Part shown: positions 27,122 to 39,600 of the stretch, piece after piece | How positions within the stretch are numbered: the stretch's first letter is position 1 | Layout: the number at the start of each line of letters is the position of its first letter | NCBI GenBank assembly: GCA_964023205.1 | Contig: OZ026846.1 | Span: 36,104,194-36,168,193, forward strand | Reading direction: 5' to 3' | Source: Lutraria lutraria | Taxonomy: Eukaryota; Mollusca; Bivalvia; Venerida; Mactridae | DNA length: 64,000 nucleotides | Program-made: the position numbers and the translations under genes | Notes under the pieces: model-generated | What the model was told of the DNA's origin: nothing | The model's database searches: none | What the model saw: only the letters and a program-made list of their open reading frames with translations

Positions 27122-27503
27122 AGCTGAATACCACCTTCTAAAAATATATATAACAGAAAAGAGGAAGCATGTCCACTTCTTCCAAAATTGTTGTTTATAG
27201 CTGCGTATTTAATATTTTAAATAAAACTTCGTCTGTTCAATTTTTCCGTCAAGAACGCTCAATGAGGCGGACGATTAGAATTCAAAAGGTGAAGAATCGT
27301 ATTCTTTAATGATTGAATATATTCGATAAAAGCACAGTCTTTGCAATTTTAAGATTATATCATGGATATATTAAATACGCATTAAATTCCCAGGAAAATC
27401 ATTAATCATTATTTATATTTGATTGAGAAATTTATGTTCACTATTTCGTTCAGGCATAAAAATCAAACACATCCTATCCCGTCATGCAACTTGTTGCGGG
27501 AAA
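27122..27503 (+). promoter_or_regulatory. FUZ 5' flank, promoter not resolved
   Basis: This is the stretch before the FUZ start. CpG dinucleotides are locally more frequent around 27240-27300 and 27470-27530 than in the surrounding AT-rich DNA. An everted 12-bp palindrome, GCAACTTGTTGC, lies at 27486-27497. No TATA box in a convincing position, and no canonical X-box, was seen. The promoter label rests on position only. Confidence 0.25.
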
Positions 27504-27563
27504 ATGGTGGACGAGCCGAAACGTAAACAAACTAAGTTATGGTTGCTTATATTTTCTGTTTAA
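27504..27563 (+). promoter_or_regulatory. Upstream ORF overlapping the FUZ start
   Basis: An ATG at 27504 with A at -3 and G at +4 opens a 19-codon frame ending in TAA at 27561-27563. It overlaps the FUZ ATG (27539) in a different frame. If the transcript begins upstream of 27504, ribosomes must leak past or reinitiate to make FUZ, which would lower output. The transcription start is not known from sequence. Confidence 0.5.
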
Positions 27564-27616
27564 CTGCAAGCGGGGGAGTTCCTGTCTTTGCAAGGAGCAA
27601 AAGTGGTTTGAAACAG
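27539..27616 (+). CDS. FUZ: FUZ coding exon 1
   Basis: Residues 1-26. The reading begins MVAYIFCLTASGGVPVF, equivalent to the first beta strand of the N-terminal longin domain (human: HLLCLAASSGVPLF). TAA at 27533-27535 is in frame upstream, so this ATG (G at -3, G at +4) is the first possible start. The donor is CAG|GTTGAA, a weak but usable site, phase 0. Residue continuity across the intron (GLKQ then LPFPVIG) matches the human ARQ-QLPFSVIG. Confidence 0.9.
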
Positions 27617-30600
27617 GTTGAATATTTTAATTTTTCGTAGAACGGATGAGCGAACGGTGTAACGAGTGTAATGTTATTCGTACTCAAATCCGTTCGTGAC
27701 TGAGTACAGGGAGACAGAATGACATAGTTTGCTGTTGTTCAATGAATGATATATAGTATTTTGAGACCAAATATCTATCTATCTGTCTTCACACCTCTCA
27801 CGAGTATTATGGGCAGGGTTTATGCAGTATAGACTGTATGTTGTAACTATGAGTCTGTGTTCCAAGTTAAACTGCCATTTTACAGAATGTAGTAGGTAGT
27901 CAAACTAATTAGGCTGTCCGTGACAACAAGATACTTTTTCGACCAAAACTACTAATTCGGCTTTTGGCTCGGCAGATTTCGAGAACGAATTCAGAAGGGC
28001 CATCCTTTCAGCATTACAGAGATTGTGAATACTGAATTGCTTTAAAAATTCCATTTTAAATGTCAAAATTAATGTTGGAATAATATGTACTAGGGCTGTC
28101 CCGATATGGCTACTTACTGGTACAGTGCTGAACGATATGCGTATCATATCGGAAGGTCCCGTATCGGCCGTATCACGTTTTTTTTATTTCATACTTAAAA
28201 ACTCTTAGAATGTTGAACAACTGAACTAAATTTGCGAATTTACTCTCGTATTATCGTCGACAATGCTTGTAAACTCAACTAATTTCCGGGATTCCATACT
28301 CTATTCATAGACATTTGCATGTCAACGAATTCGATTCGAATACTAGTACTAGTATTCAGATTTTGTCAAGTAGAAATTGACTTATCATTTGTATTATGCC
28401 ACCATGTAATTTTACATAAAAATATATGGCAGCATTTTGGTTTGCTGATTAATGAAACAAGCACGTAGTTGTCTGTAAGAAGTGTCAACGCAATGTCAAG
28501 TATGGTGGTGGGACTAGCAACCTTAGAACAAATATGTCTCACTATCATATGATTAATTATTCATGATTAATTTAGTATTGTTAATCAATTTGACAATCAT
28601 AACCCTTACTCTTTAAACAATTTTATGTGGCTAGGTTCTATTTTTGATATAAGGTCATTTATCAGACAGAGATTAAAACTTGCTTCTGTTATAATATTTC
28701 TCATAATTATTTAATTTCCACAAAATCAACTAACATATATGTGAATCAAATTAATGACTTTATATGTACGTACAAGACAATTTTAGTTTTACATCTTTTT
28801 AACAGTTAAGTAGGACTTTCTACCACCAAACAAGTATGCAGAGTTCCCCAAAGCACCAATATTACAATGTTTTTTCATTACTTTGAAATATTTTTATATC
28901 ATATCGTTGATATCGCATATCGCTAGTACCGTATCGCAATACATATCGTATCGGCTGAGATCTGTATCGGGACAGCCCTAATATGTACTCATATGAGTGT
29001 AGAACTTGTTTTCTACCTACTGAACGGTTCACCTTGGTCACAGATACTATAGTTATCGTGCCCAACTGGTTTTAATTAGAGAATTTCCGCACACAAATAT
29101 GCAGATCTTTGTAAGACTGTGCGGGACGGGGCCAAGGCAAGGAACAGTCTTACCATCACCAACAGTCTAATTAGTTGGACTAACCAAAACTCCTTCCCAG
29201 CTGGTGTCTGTCTGTAGAACCAGCTGCCGGAGGACGTCACCCTGGCCTGCCTAATCCTTAAATGTCTTCAAGTTCAAGGCTGGGCTTGTTGCCCTCCACA
29301 ACTAGAGCCATGCAGGGTTTTTATCATGATCTTTTATCTGTACCTTGCATTCTTTACACCGCCCTTGTACATTGTTTCATATGTGAAGATGCGCCAGAGA
29401 CCCTGCATGTAAACAAAAGAAGAAAAAATTGTATGCTGCAAATTAAATATCAAATTGGGTTCAATGTATATTGTATTTATATAAACTTCCCAGAACATAA
29501 AAGTGTAACTTATAAACTGTCCTTCTGGATTGCATGTAAAAATGTGGATTGCATGTAAAAATATGTGTTTTTACTTGTTATTAATAGTCAAGAGTAACAA
29601 AATATAGGGTAGCCTATCTCTATCAAAGACTTATGTACACAGGTACACACATGGATTAGCAACTTCATATTTACAGATAGAAGTACCGTAATCATTTACC
29701 GTGCCCAATGACCAGAGTTTTCCAGTATATTAAAGTTTGTGAAACACCTGATTACAGCTGTCGGAAATAGTCAGAAATTGTTGAGTATCGCAATGGATTG
29801 AGGTATTCTCTCGACATCATTTTAGCTATATTTAGCAAATCCATGTGTGTATGTAATTCCTTGTCTCTACTGAGAATCTTTGTTAGAAATGGCTGAAACG
29901 GCATACATAATTATTATGTGCTTCAAAAGTCTACACTTATTGTCATATTCCTTACTTTTTTGATGGTAGGTTACTTTATGTTTATTCTTATGATTTATTT
30001 TCATGGCTTAGCTTCCATTTCCTGTCATTGGTTCTTTGAATGGAGTCCATATGTTTGCAAGGTCACATGATGTTGAATTGTTGTCAACTGTGACAGATGA
30101 CTCAAAGATTGTCTGGAAATCTTTTCACGACAGGTATTTTTTTATTTTGATATAAGGTTGGTTGCTTAAACAGAAGGTAAGACTCCAGTCTGTGAGGGGA
30201 TTGGAGTTGTGATTCCTAACTTTATAACTTTAGGAACTGGAAAATTACATGTATATAATGGTAAATTAAATATGCAGCTGCTATGTTGTTGCATGTTGCT
30301 TCTTGTCAATAACTTCTAGTTTACACTTGACATACTAATTAAAATGATGTTTCCATCAAACAGGTATCATGTTTATGGAAAGTGGGTCCTGTGATTATAA
30401 ATGATAAAAAAGATGACTGCTGTGAAGAGGAATTTATTACAAAAATACTTTGAGAAATTTATCCTCTCTTAATTCATTGTAACCAGCATGTTGAAAACCC
30501 TGATCTATTTCTCAAAAGATTCATGCAAAGGCTTACTGATCAGTACAATCAGGCATGGACAGCTTTGTGTAATCCAAAAATAAATAGTTTCATCAGGTTC

Positions 30601-33600
30601 ATTTAAAGTTAAACCTTATTTTTATCAAAAATTGCAGTTACAAGTATAAAAAAAGATGTCTCTGTTAGACTTATTCATGGACAAAAGTCCTGGTTTTATG
30701 AAACATGATGTTGTACCAACTGTATTTTTGCATTGGTTTCAACTGTATTTTTGTATTGGTTTCAACTGTATTTTTGTATTGGTTTCAACTGTATTTTTGT
30801 ATTGGTTTCAACTGTATTTTTGTTCAATCCAAATTGTCCAATTCAGATTATGTTTGTTACCACCTTGGTCTTCTATTGCAGTACTAACATTTTTCCTTGT
30901 TTTACAGTTGAGTGGCCACATGTACTCAAAGGAAATTCATTTTAAAATAGACATGTATACTGAATACTGTTTGTAAAGTAATTTTAATCCGAATTCTTGA
31001 TTGTTTGTGAGCATGGGGCCTGAGTATAAGACTTGTAACCTCGAGATCAGCTAGAATTTTTTTTGGATAAAAATAAGGTCCAACATTTCCAGAGAAAAGT
31101 TAATAAAAATTTGCTTTGCCTGTTTCTGTGTTTAACTTCCGTGATGCATACTGTGAAAATCTTAATTAGAAAAAAGCGTATAAAATGTCAGAATATTTTT
31201 TTTTCAACATCTCCTTTTATTTTTTTATTCTAATTTTAATTTGAAATTGGGATATTTTTTTCTTTCGACAATTTTTTTTTTAGTTTGACCTTGATCGTAG
31301 TATCTGAAGATGACAACGCTGATGACTGTCACCTTGGGAACATTTTATCATATGTGTTTGATACCATGGTGATGTTGCTTGGTTTTGATGATGTCACTAA
31401 TATCAAGAATGTAGAAAGATTCAAGAAAGACATACGAGTGAGTTTTGTACTGTATTATCTCTTCATACAAGCCTCAGTTTGTTAATAAATATATTGATGC
31501 TTGTTTTGGAGATGGAAGAATTTGATTAGTCAGTTCATTGAACCATTTGAATTTGACCAATAGCTCTGCATTATTCTGAAAACTTTGGAGTGAAAAGATT
31601 GTTTGCTTCTGGATACATTCTTTTAAAAAGTAGAATATGTAGGTTTGGATTTTTTTTTATTATTATTTACAGTACGGTTCAGGTGATTTGTTTGAAAATC
31701 GTGAATCGCCACGGATTTAAAATACTAGATCACTTCAAAGTGGCGATTTGATTTTTAGCCATCACGTTCAGAGTGATGATGACCGTCACCACTGATGGGA
31801 CGATAAATTGCAGTGGATTGTGGGTACAAGTGTAAAAAATGAGCTTGTACGGGCCATTACTATGTCATTCATTTTGAGATTTTTTAATTGCTTGGTACAT
31901 TTGTTCACCATCATGGGACGGTGTGTCATGAGAAAGAATTATGTCAATATCTCTAAGGTCAAGGTCACACTTGGATCTGTGACAAGGCGGTATGTGGGGG
32001 TATTTTAAGTCACTCTGTGGCAGTTCTAGTTATCAGTCTTCCACATCGTGAAATAATATTACATGTAAATAGTGGACTGGTTTTATTGATTAGAGCACCA
32101 AGTTACTTAGGTAAAATGAGAAAAAGCGACTCGGTCTAAATAATGACTAAAAATAGATATATGATTCTCGCCCTGTACCTGACATAAATAAAACACCGCT
32201 GCGACAGTGCCTCATTTGTTCAGTCTTTGAATTTAACCTTGGACTGAGTCCACCAAAATGGCCATAGGTCCAATAAATTTTAAAAGGGCAGTCTGACAGT
32301 CGAGCCAATTTTTCTGTAATAATTGTACCATTTTTCCAAATAAAATATTTGAATCACTCATGAAAAATGACTTTTAGCCAAATTATATAAAAAGGTTTTT
32401 CGTGAAGACTGTTTGTTTGATAACATTCGTTTTTTAAACCTTAGTTTATAAATTCTCAAAGTTGCATGCAATGTTCTGTTGATCTCCCCATTAAGCTCAG
32501 TGGCAGGTTGAAATAAGAAAAGAAGAAGCTGTCCAGCTGGCTCATGGAAAGTTGGTGGTTCTACCCTATATAAACTAACAACCACAGAGACATCTTTTCT
32601 ATTTTTTGATTCTTATACTATATGAAGATATTTTAGGTAGGTGTACTCTGCTAGCTTGCAGAAAGTTGATGGCTCTATTCTGGTGTGTACTTGTAGCCAT
32701 CCTCTGCCATACTAATCACTACTAACTTATTGTTTTGATTCCCACTTGATACCAAATTTCACATGTGAAGAAGCTGTCCAGCTAGCTTATGGAAGGACAA
32801 TTGTTCTACCCAGGTGTATGCCTTGGCTATTTGTCCACAGTTAAAGCTGCAAGGGCACATTAAACCCCAGGGAATCAAAAAAAGGGAAAAAATCCACTAA
32901 TTAATATACAGTAAAACCCCGATTATCCGAAGTCGTCGGGACCGAAAAATTACTTCGGATAATCCGGGGTTTCGGATAATCCAGGGTAAGGGAAATCTAG
33001 ACAATTGCAAGAAAATAAAGGGAGATCACTCCCATATATATATGGCGTTAACGTATAGATATAATAACAACAAAGTTAATGCGTTATATTTCATAATTTA
33101 TTTACGAAAAAATACATTTTACGACAAACGTGTATGTTTAAGGTGAAACAAGTGTATGAGTAGTTTGTACCATTATTCATTCGTCAAAGTCATGAGGAAT
33201 CCAAAGTGAAACTACGAATACAAATGAATACCCAAACGGTAGCACATGTCATGTTAAAAGTACGTTAATCCATCGATAAAATGATACCGTGAAATGAAAT
33301 ATACACGGGATATAGAAAAAGACACTGTTTAGATAAATTACAAACTGAATTAAAATAAAAATCCAACGCGGAGTTTCATTTTATTGCTACAGTCACAAAC
33401 ACGAGCGTCACACAAATCGTTGTCGTCCTAAGAATCGTGTTCGTATTCATTTTCCAAAAATGGAATGATTTTGAAATCGAGTGCCGGTAATTTATATTGG
33501 TCATGTGTATTGTTTGTCAATTTAACAAACTTCGAAAAATAAAATGAACCTTTTTAAATGTTGGTTGCTTTTTCAAGTGAAATTATGATGCAATTAATAA

Positions 33601-36600
33601 ATCAAGGGAAAAATAAAAGGTGAATGATCTAACCCAGTCCGTATCGTAATATTTAGGCTAATTTTGTTCCCATTACTGCAAACAATGATCCAAACCAACA
33701 ATCCATTGTTCTCAGTGGTTTGATATTTGTTGTTTACACCTTTTGACACGTTAAAGAAATCCTACAATGAACTTCTCTGATCGATCAGAGTTAATTGTCG
33801 ACTTCGGATAATAGGTGGGAAAATATGCGTTCGGATGATTGTGGGGACCTGTTTATCACTTCGGATAAGCCATGGTATTCGGATAAGACGATTCGGATAA
33901 TTGAGGTTTATTTACATTGAAATATATAGAGGAAAATTCGGGACCGAAATTTCACTTCGGATAAGACCAGGTTTTCGGATAATCCGAGTTCGGATAATCG
34001 AGGTTTTACTGTAGATGTAAAAGTGCATAACAGAGTTGACAGTGATATACTTTCGTGAATTGAGTAAATTATGAGATTTGTGTATTAATGAAAAGTCAGA
34101 ATTGAGTAAACTATTTTTTGCTTTTTTAGCTCTTTTCTCACCTATTCAAATGTTTGCTATGTTTGATATCATTAAATCAGTTCTAAAAAATCAATGGCGT
34201 ATTGGCATATTTTATAACTTGGACAGACTAAAGTAATTCTCTCTATGTTGTCCATATTTACCCTTCTCACTTTGTGGCTATTGTTGTCATGTTATGTTAT
34301 TCAGACGAGATCATTTGCAAAGCTTAATGGGTAATAATTATGCAAATTAGGCTAAAAACTAATCAATTATTCAAATGTTGATAAAACGTATTGTATGTAA
34401 CTAAAATATAAACATGGCATACATAATTGAATATCATTGTGATATTTTTTTTATCTCAATTTATTGTTCGGAAAAACATTACATGTGAGTACATTACAGA
34501 GTAAGCCACTGGGAAATGATCAATTTTTGAATTTCAATTGATTTATTTTTTGTTTTCTTATCAGTATGATGTTTTGATAATGAGTTTGTTTCGACCTTGA
34601 TCGTAATACAAGATCTGTATCTAAATTTGCATGTTGGTTATTTTAGTCCATAAATTTTATGTTAAAATCCTTGCAATTTCTTGATTCAGAGATAACATTA
34701 TTCAAATAAAGTTACAATGATTAGACCCACCTCTGAATACCTCAGATTTTTTTGGCACTACCCTACAGTATCATTATGAATTGAGAACCGGTTTGCTTTA
34801 AACTGGTGAATAAATTGCCTTAAGTATAAAAAGGATCAAACTGAATGATTTTGAGAGGAGAGACATGTCTTTCTAATTTATATATAATCAAGAGCTATGG
34901 TCAATTCAGTGCCACCCCAGGAAGGGGGAGATAAGATACAGGAAAACTGGGCATTTATATCCCTACACATTTCAAAAAACGTTTTCCAGGATCTTTATCA
35001 TGCCTGATCTAAAGCACTGATACATGCCTCATCCGTTTCCTACGACTTTATTAACACATTATTTGGCTCAATTGTTGGGATTGGGACACTGAAAAAGCAT
35101 CCTTGAAATACTGAAAGTCGCAGCTGAGATTGGAACCCACACGTTTAGTAGTCCAACGTGTTACCACTAGATTATCAAGGCCATCCTTAAGGTGGATCGC
35201 GGGTTTTCTCCAGAAAAATGGTCATTTAGACGTCCACCTACAATAAAAAAATTTTGCATGAACAACCTTTAAAGTATTGGCTAACGCAGAAATGATATAT
35301 TCAAATGATTTTTCTATGGAAACCGCTCAAAAGCGCCACTTAGCGGAGCGATAGGTTTTTTCGTTTATTTTCGCGTTATTTCCTGTACTGCTCCGATGAT
35401 ATTGTGTATTGAGTTATGCAATTTACATAACTGCAATGTTGGATCATTTACAAATCTGAAATAGCAACAAAATACACCAAAGTCCAAAAAAAATGTTGGT
35501 AGCGTAACCTCAAACAAGATGGGTTTTTTTAGAATGGCTCAGTCACCCCCTTCAATAAACTGTGAACACTTTCTGAAATAGTTTTAAAGTTCAGATGTAA
35601 TTCTCATCTAATGCTATATATTTCACTCATGAAGCTTAATCCGCTAATGGGCGAAAATGTGATACATATTCACATTACCTAATGATATATTAGATATTCT
35701 TTGATGGACCTTTGATGGGTAATGCCAAGGTTATCATTACCTTATATGGAAGATGATACATAAAAGGTTCTAAAGCTGCTAGAGTTATATAATTTTGAAA
35801 ATTATGATCTAATTGTGTCCATTACTGTCATATTTGACTATTATTTACATGAGTCAAGTGGCTGTTGTTTTATACCATATTATTTGTGATAAACCTTTTA
35901 TTAATATCATAATTACGGTATGATGGTATCTTACAGGGTTCTAACAATTTTCTTTGAAGATTTTCTGCTTAAGTTTTATGTTTGATATAAACCTCTTTTT
36001 TCTTATCTTCATTCTGGAAAATTATTTGAAATGATTCTATTATTGGTTAATTTTCTGGCATAATGCCAAAAACTTGAAATATTTAGAACTTTGTTTATGT
36101 CAATAAAGGTTGTAATTACTGTACTTAACGTTGGAAGCGTATTTTTCGTTCTAACCCTGACCTTGCACCTGTGCTCTGTGACAATTTAGGTGATAAAGTG
36201 AATGTTTTCAGTGGTTTTCTTAATGTTTCGGGGAATGTGCCCTAACCCTTAATATGGGGATAAAATAGCTGATTGAAGTCCTTTTAGGGGAAAAATATAT
36301 GTATTTCAAGGAATAAAATGGAAATTTAGGGGAAATCGCCATGTGGGAAAGAAATTTTAAGAGAGAAAGGCGCCCTTTTACAGGCTACAACTATATAAGA
36401 AAAAGAAAACCTCTGGTTTTATAAGCTGTTCAATCTCCATCACTGATGTAGAGAAGTGGGTTGGTGCTTGTGGAGAGCAAGGTTAGCACTAGTACTGAAC
36501 CCATACTGGCTTTGTAACCTGGCGATTGATTCCCGGTTTGACAATAATGTCGATTTTCTTCCACTTTTGAAGAAGTTGTTTGTTCTTTGTGGAAGGGTAA

Positions 36601-39600
36601 CTTAGCACTGGTTCTGGAAAAACTTATTACATGAGTTGGCTATGGTATATAACTGATTTTTTTTAAAGAAAGGTATTTAAAACCCAAATCATCCAGGAAA
36701 ACTAGTCAGGTTAACTGTATGACAGCATATAACTAGAATCTTTGTTGAAATAGGTTTTAAGATCAGATTTTTAAAATTGATAAACAGGTAGGACTTAAAT
36801 TAAAATTTAACTTAAAGTCATTACTAAGATTGATTGAATGACATAAATTATGGTATGGACTGATTTGATTGCCCAATGTCAAGTTTCAGACTCTGAAATC
36901 TGGTCTGGAAAAAGCTATGAACATAAAAAGTATGACCTTAAGCACAGTCGGCCTTTATTGAGAGGTTTATTTGGTCTGTTGTATTTATTGATTTGTGTTC
37001 AAACAAGCAGCCTATGTTTGCATAATGGTCCTCCATTACTATCTGTTATCAAATTTGATTTGACTGTAGTTTTGTCTGGTCTATGCATTTAAATCAAAGT
37101 TTGTTGTCTTCGTACTTCATATTAATCCTTGGAATATGAAGGACTGTGTCGGTTCTCTGTGATAAGTCATTTGTTTTTATACAGATGAGTTGTACCAGTT
37201 TTAGATGACTTTCCCCAGGATCATTCAATCATGAACTTGGGTATTTTATGTATTTTTTAGCTCACATGTCACAAAGTGACAAAGTGAGCTATTAGGATCA
37301 CTCTCCGTCCGGCGTCCGGCGTCGTGCGTCGTCAAACTTTTTGTTGTGAACACACTAGGGGCCACATTTTTGGCTCAATTTTAGCAAAACTGGGTCAGAA
37401 CGTTAATCTCAACAAAATCTCGGACGAGTTCGATATTGGGCCATTTGGGGTCAAAAACTAGGTCACCAGGGCCAAATAAGGGAAAACCTTGTGAACACTT
37501 TAGAAATCACTGTTTTGAATTTATCTTCATGAAACTTTGTCAGAATGTTTATTTTAATAATATGTAGGTCAAGTTTGAAAATGGGTAATTTCTGTAGTAA
37601 AACTAGGTCACTAGGGCAAATTGCTGGAAAACCTTGTGAACACTCTAGAAGTCACTGTTTTGATTGGATGATCATGAAACCTTGTCAGAATGTTTGTCTT
37701 CATAATATCTTGGACGAGTTCGAACATGGGTCATCTTGGGTCAAAAACTAGGTCGCTAGGTCAAATCTTATGAAAAACCATGTTAACACTGTAGATTTCA
37801 CAGTTATTATTGGATCTTCACCAAACCTCGTCAAATCGTTTGTTTTAATGATATAACGGTCAAGTATAAATATGGGTCATCTGGGGTCAATAACTAGGTC
37901 ACCAGGTCAAATCTTAGGAAAACTTTGTTAACACTGTAGATGTCACAGTTTTAATTGGATCTTCACCAAACCTTGTCAAAATGTTTGCCTCAATGATATG
38001 TGGGTCAAGGATGAACATGGGTCAGCCGGGTTCAAAAACTGGGTCACAAGGTCAAATCTTAGGTAGAAATCTTGTAAAAGCTCTAAATGTCATGGTTTTG
38101 ATTGGATCTTGGCCAAACTTTGTCAGATTGTTTGTCTTAATGATATTAAGGACAAGTTCAAATATGGGTCACCTAGGGTCAAAAACCAGGTCACAAGGTC
38201 AAATCTTAGGAAAACCTTATTAACACTGTAGATGTCAAATTTTGATCGTATCTTCACCAAACCTAGTCAGACTGTTTGTCTTAATGACATGTAAGACAAA
38301 TTAGAACATAGGTGGTCTGGGGTCAAAAACTAGGTCACGGGTTCAAAACAATGTTTTAATGAGTAAACAGTGATTGTCATGTGAGCGATATAGGGCCATC
38401 TTGGCCCTCTTGTTTGATATTACAATAACTAGGGTTTACTGTCTCTGGCCCATGGAGTGAGTACACATAACTGGGATTTACTTTTCAGGCCCGTGGAATA
38501 CACATAACTGGGATTTATTGTCTCAGGCCCGTGGAATACACATAACTAGGATTTACTGTCTCAGGCCCGTGGAATACACATAACTGGGATTTACTGTCTC
38601 AGGCCCGTGGAATACACATAACTGGGATTTACTGTCTCAGGCCCGTGGAATACACATAACTAGGATTTACTGTCTCAGGCCCGTGGAATACACATAACTG
38701 GGATTTACTGTCTCGGGCCCGTGGAATACACATAACTGGGATTTACTGTCTCAGGCCCGTGGAATACACATAACTGGGATTTACTGTCTCAGGCCCGTGG
38801 AATACACATAACTAGGATTTACTGTCTCAGGCCCGTGGAATACACATAACTAGGATTTACTGTCTCGGGCCCGTGGAATACACATAACTAGGATTTACTG
38901 TCTCAGGCCCGTGGAATACACATAACTGGGATTTACTGTCTCGGGCCCGTGGAATACACATAACTGGGATTTATTGTCTCAGGCCCGTGGAATACACATA
39001 ACTAGGATTTACTGTCTCAGGCCCGTGGAATACACATAACTAGGATTTACTGTCTCAGGCCCGTGGAATACACATAACTGGGATTTACTGTCTCAGGCCC
39101 GTGGAATACACATAACTAGGATTTACTGTCTCCGGCCCATGGAATACACATAACTGGGATTTACTGTCTCGGGCCCGTGGAATACACATAACTAGGATTT
39201 ACTGTCTCGGGCCCGTGGAATACACATAACTGGGATTTATTGTCTCAGGCCCGTGGAATACACATAACTGGGATTTACTGTCTCAGGCCCGTGGAATACA
39301 CATAACTAGGATTTACTGTCTCAGGCCCGTGGAATACACATAACTGGGATTTACTGTCTCAGGCCCGTGGAATACACATAACTGGGATTTATTGTCTCAG
39401 GCCCGTGGAATACACATAACTAGGATTTACTGTCTCAGGCCCGTGGAATACACATAACTGGGATTTACTGTCTCGGGCCCGTGGAATACACATAACTGGG
39501 ATTTATTGTCTCAGGCCCGTGGAATACACATAACTAGGATTTACTGTCTCGGGCCCGTGGAATACACATAACTGGGATTTATTGTCTCAGGCCCGTGGAA

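Noticed and set aside
27486..27497. GCAACTTGTTGC upstream of FUZ as an X-box
   Set aside because: The half sites are everted relative to the RFX consensus, so it is not a canonical site.
37545..38223. Several 60-80-codon + frames with similar translations
   Set aside because: They are repeated shadows of the ~145-bp core units of hairpin-ended element A.
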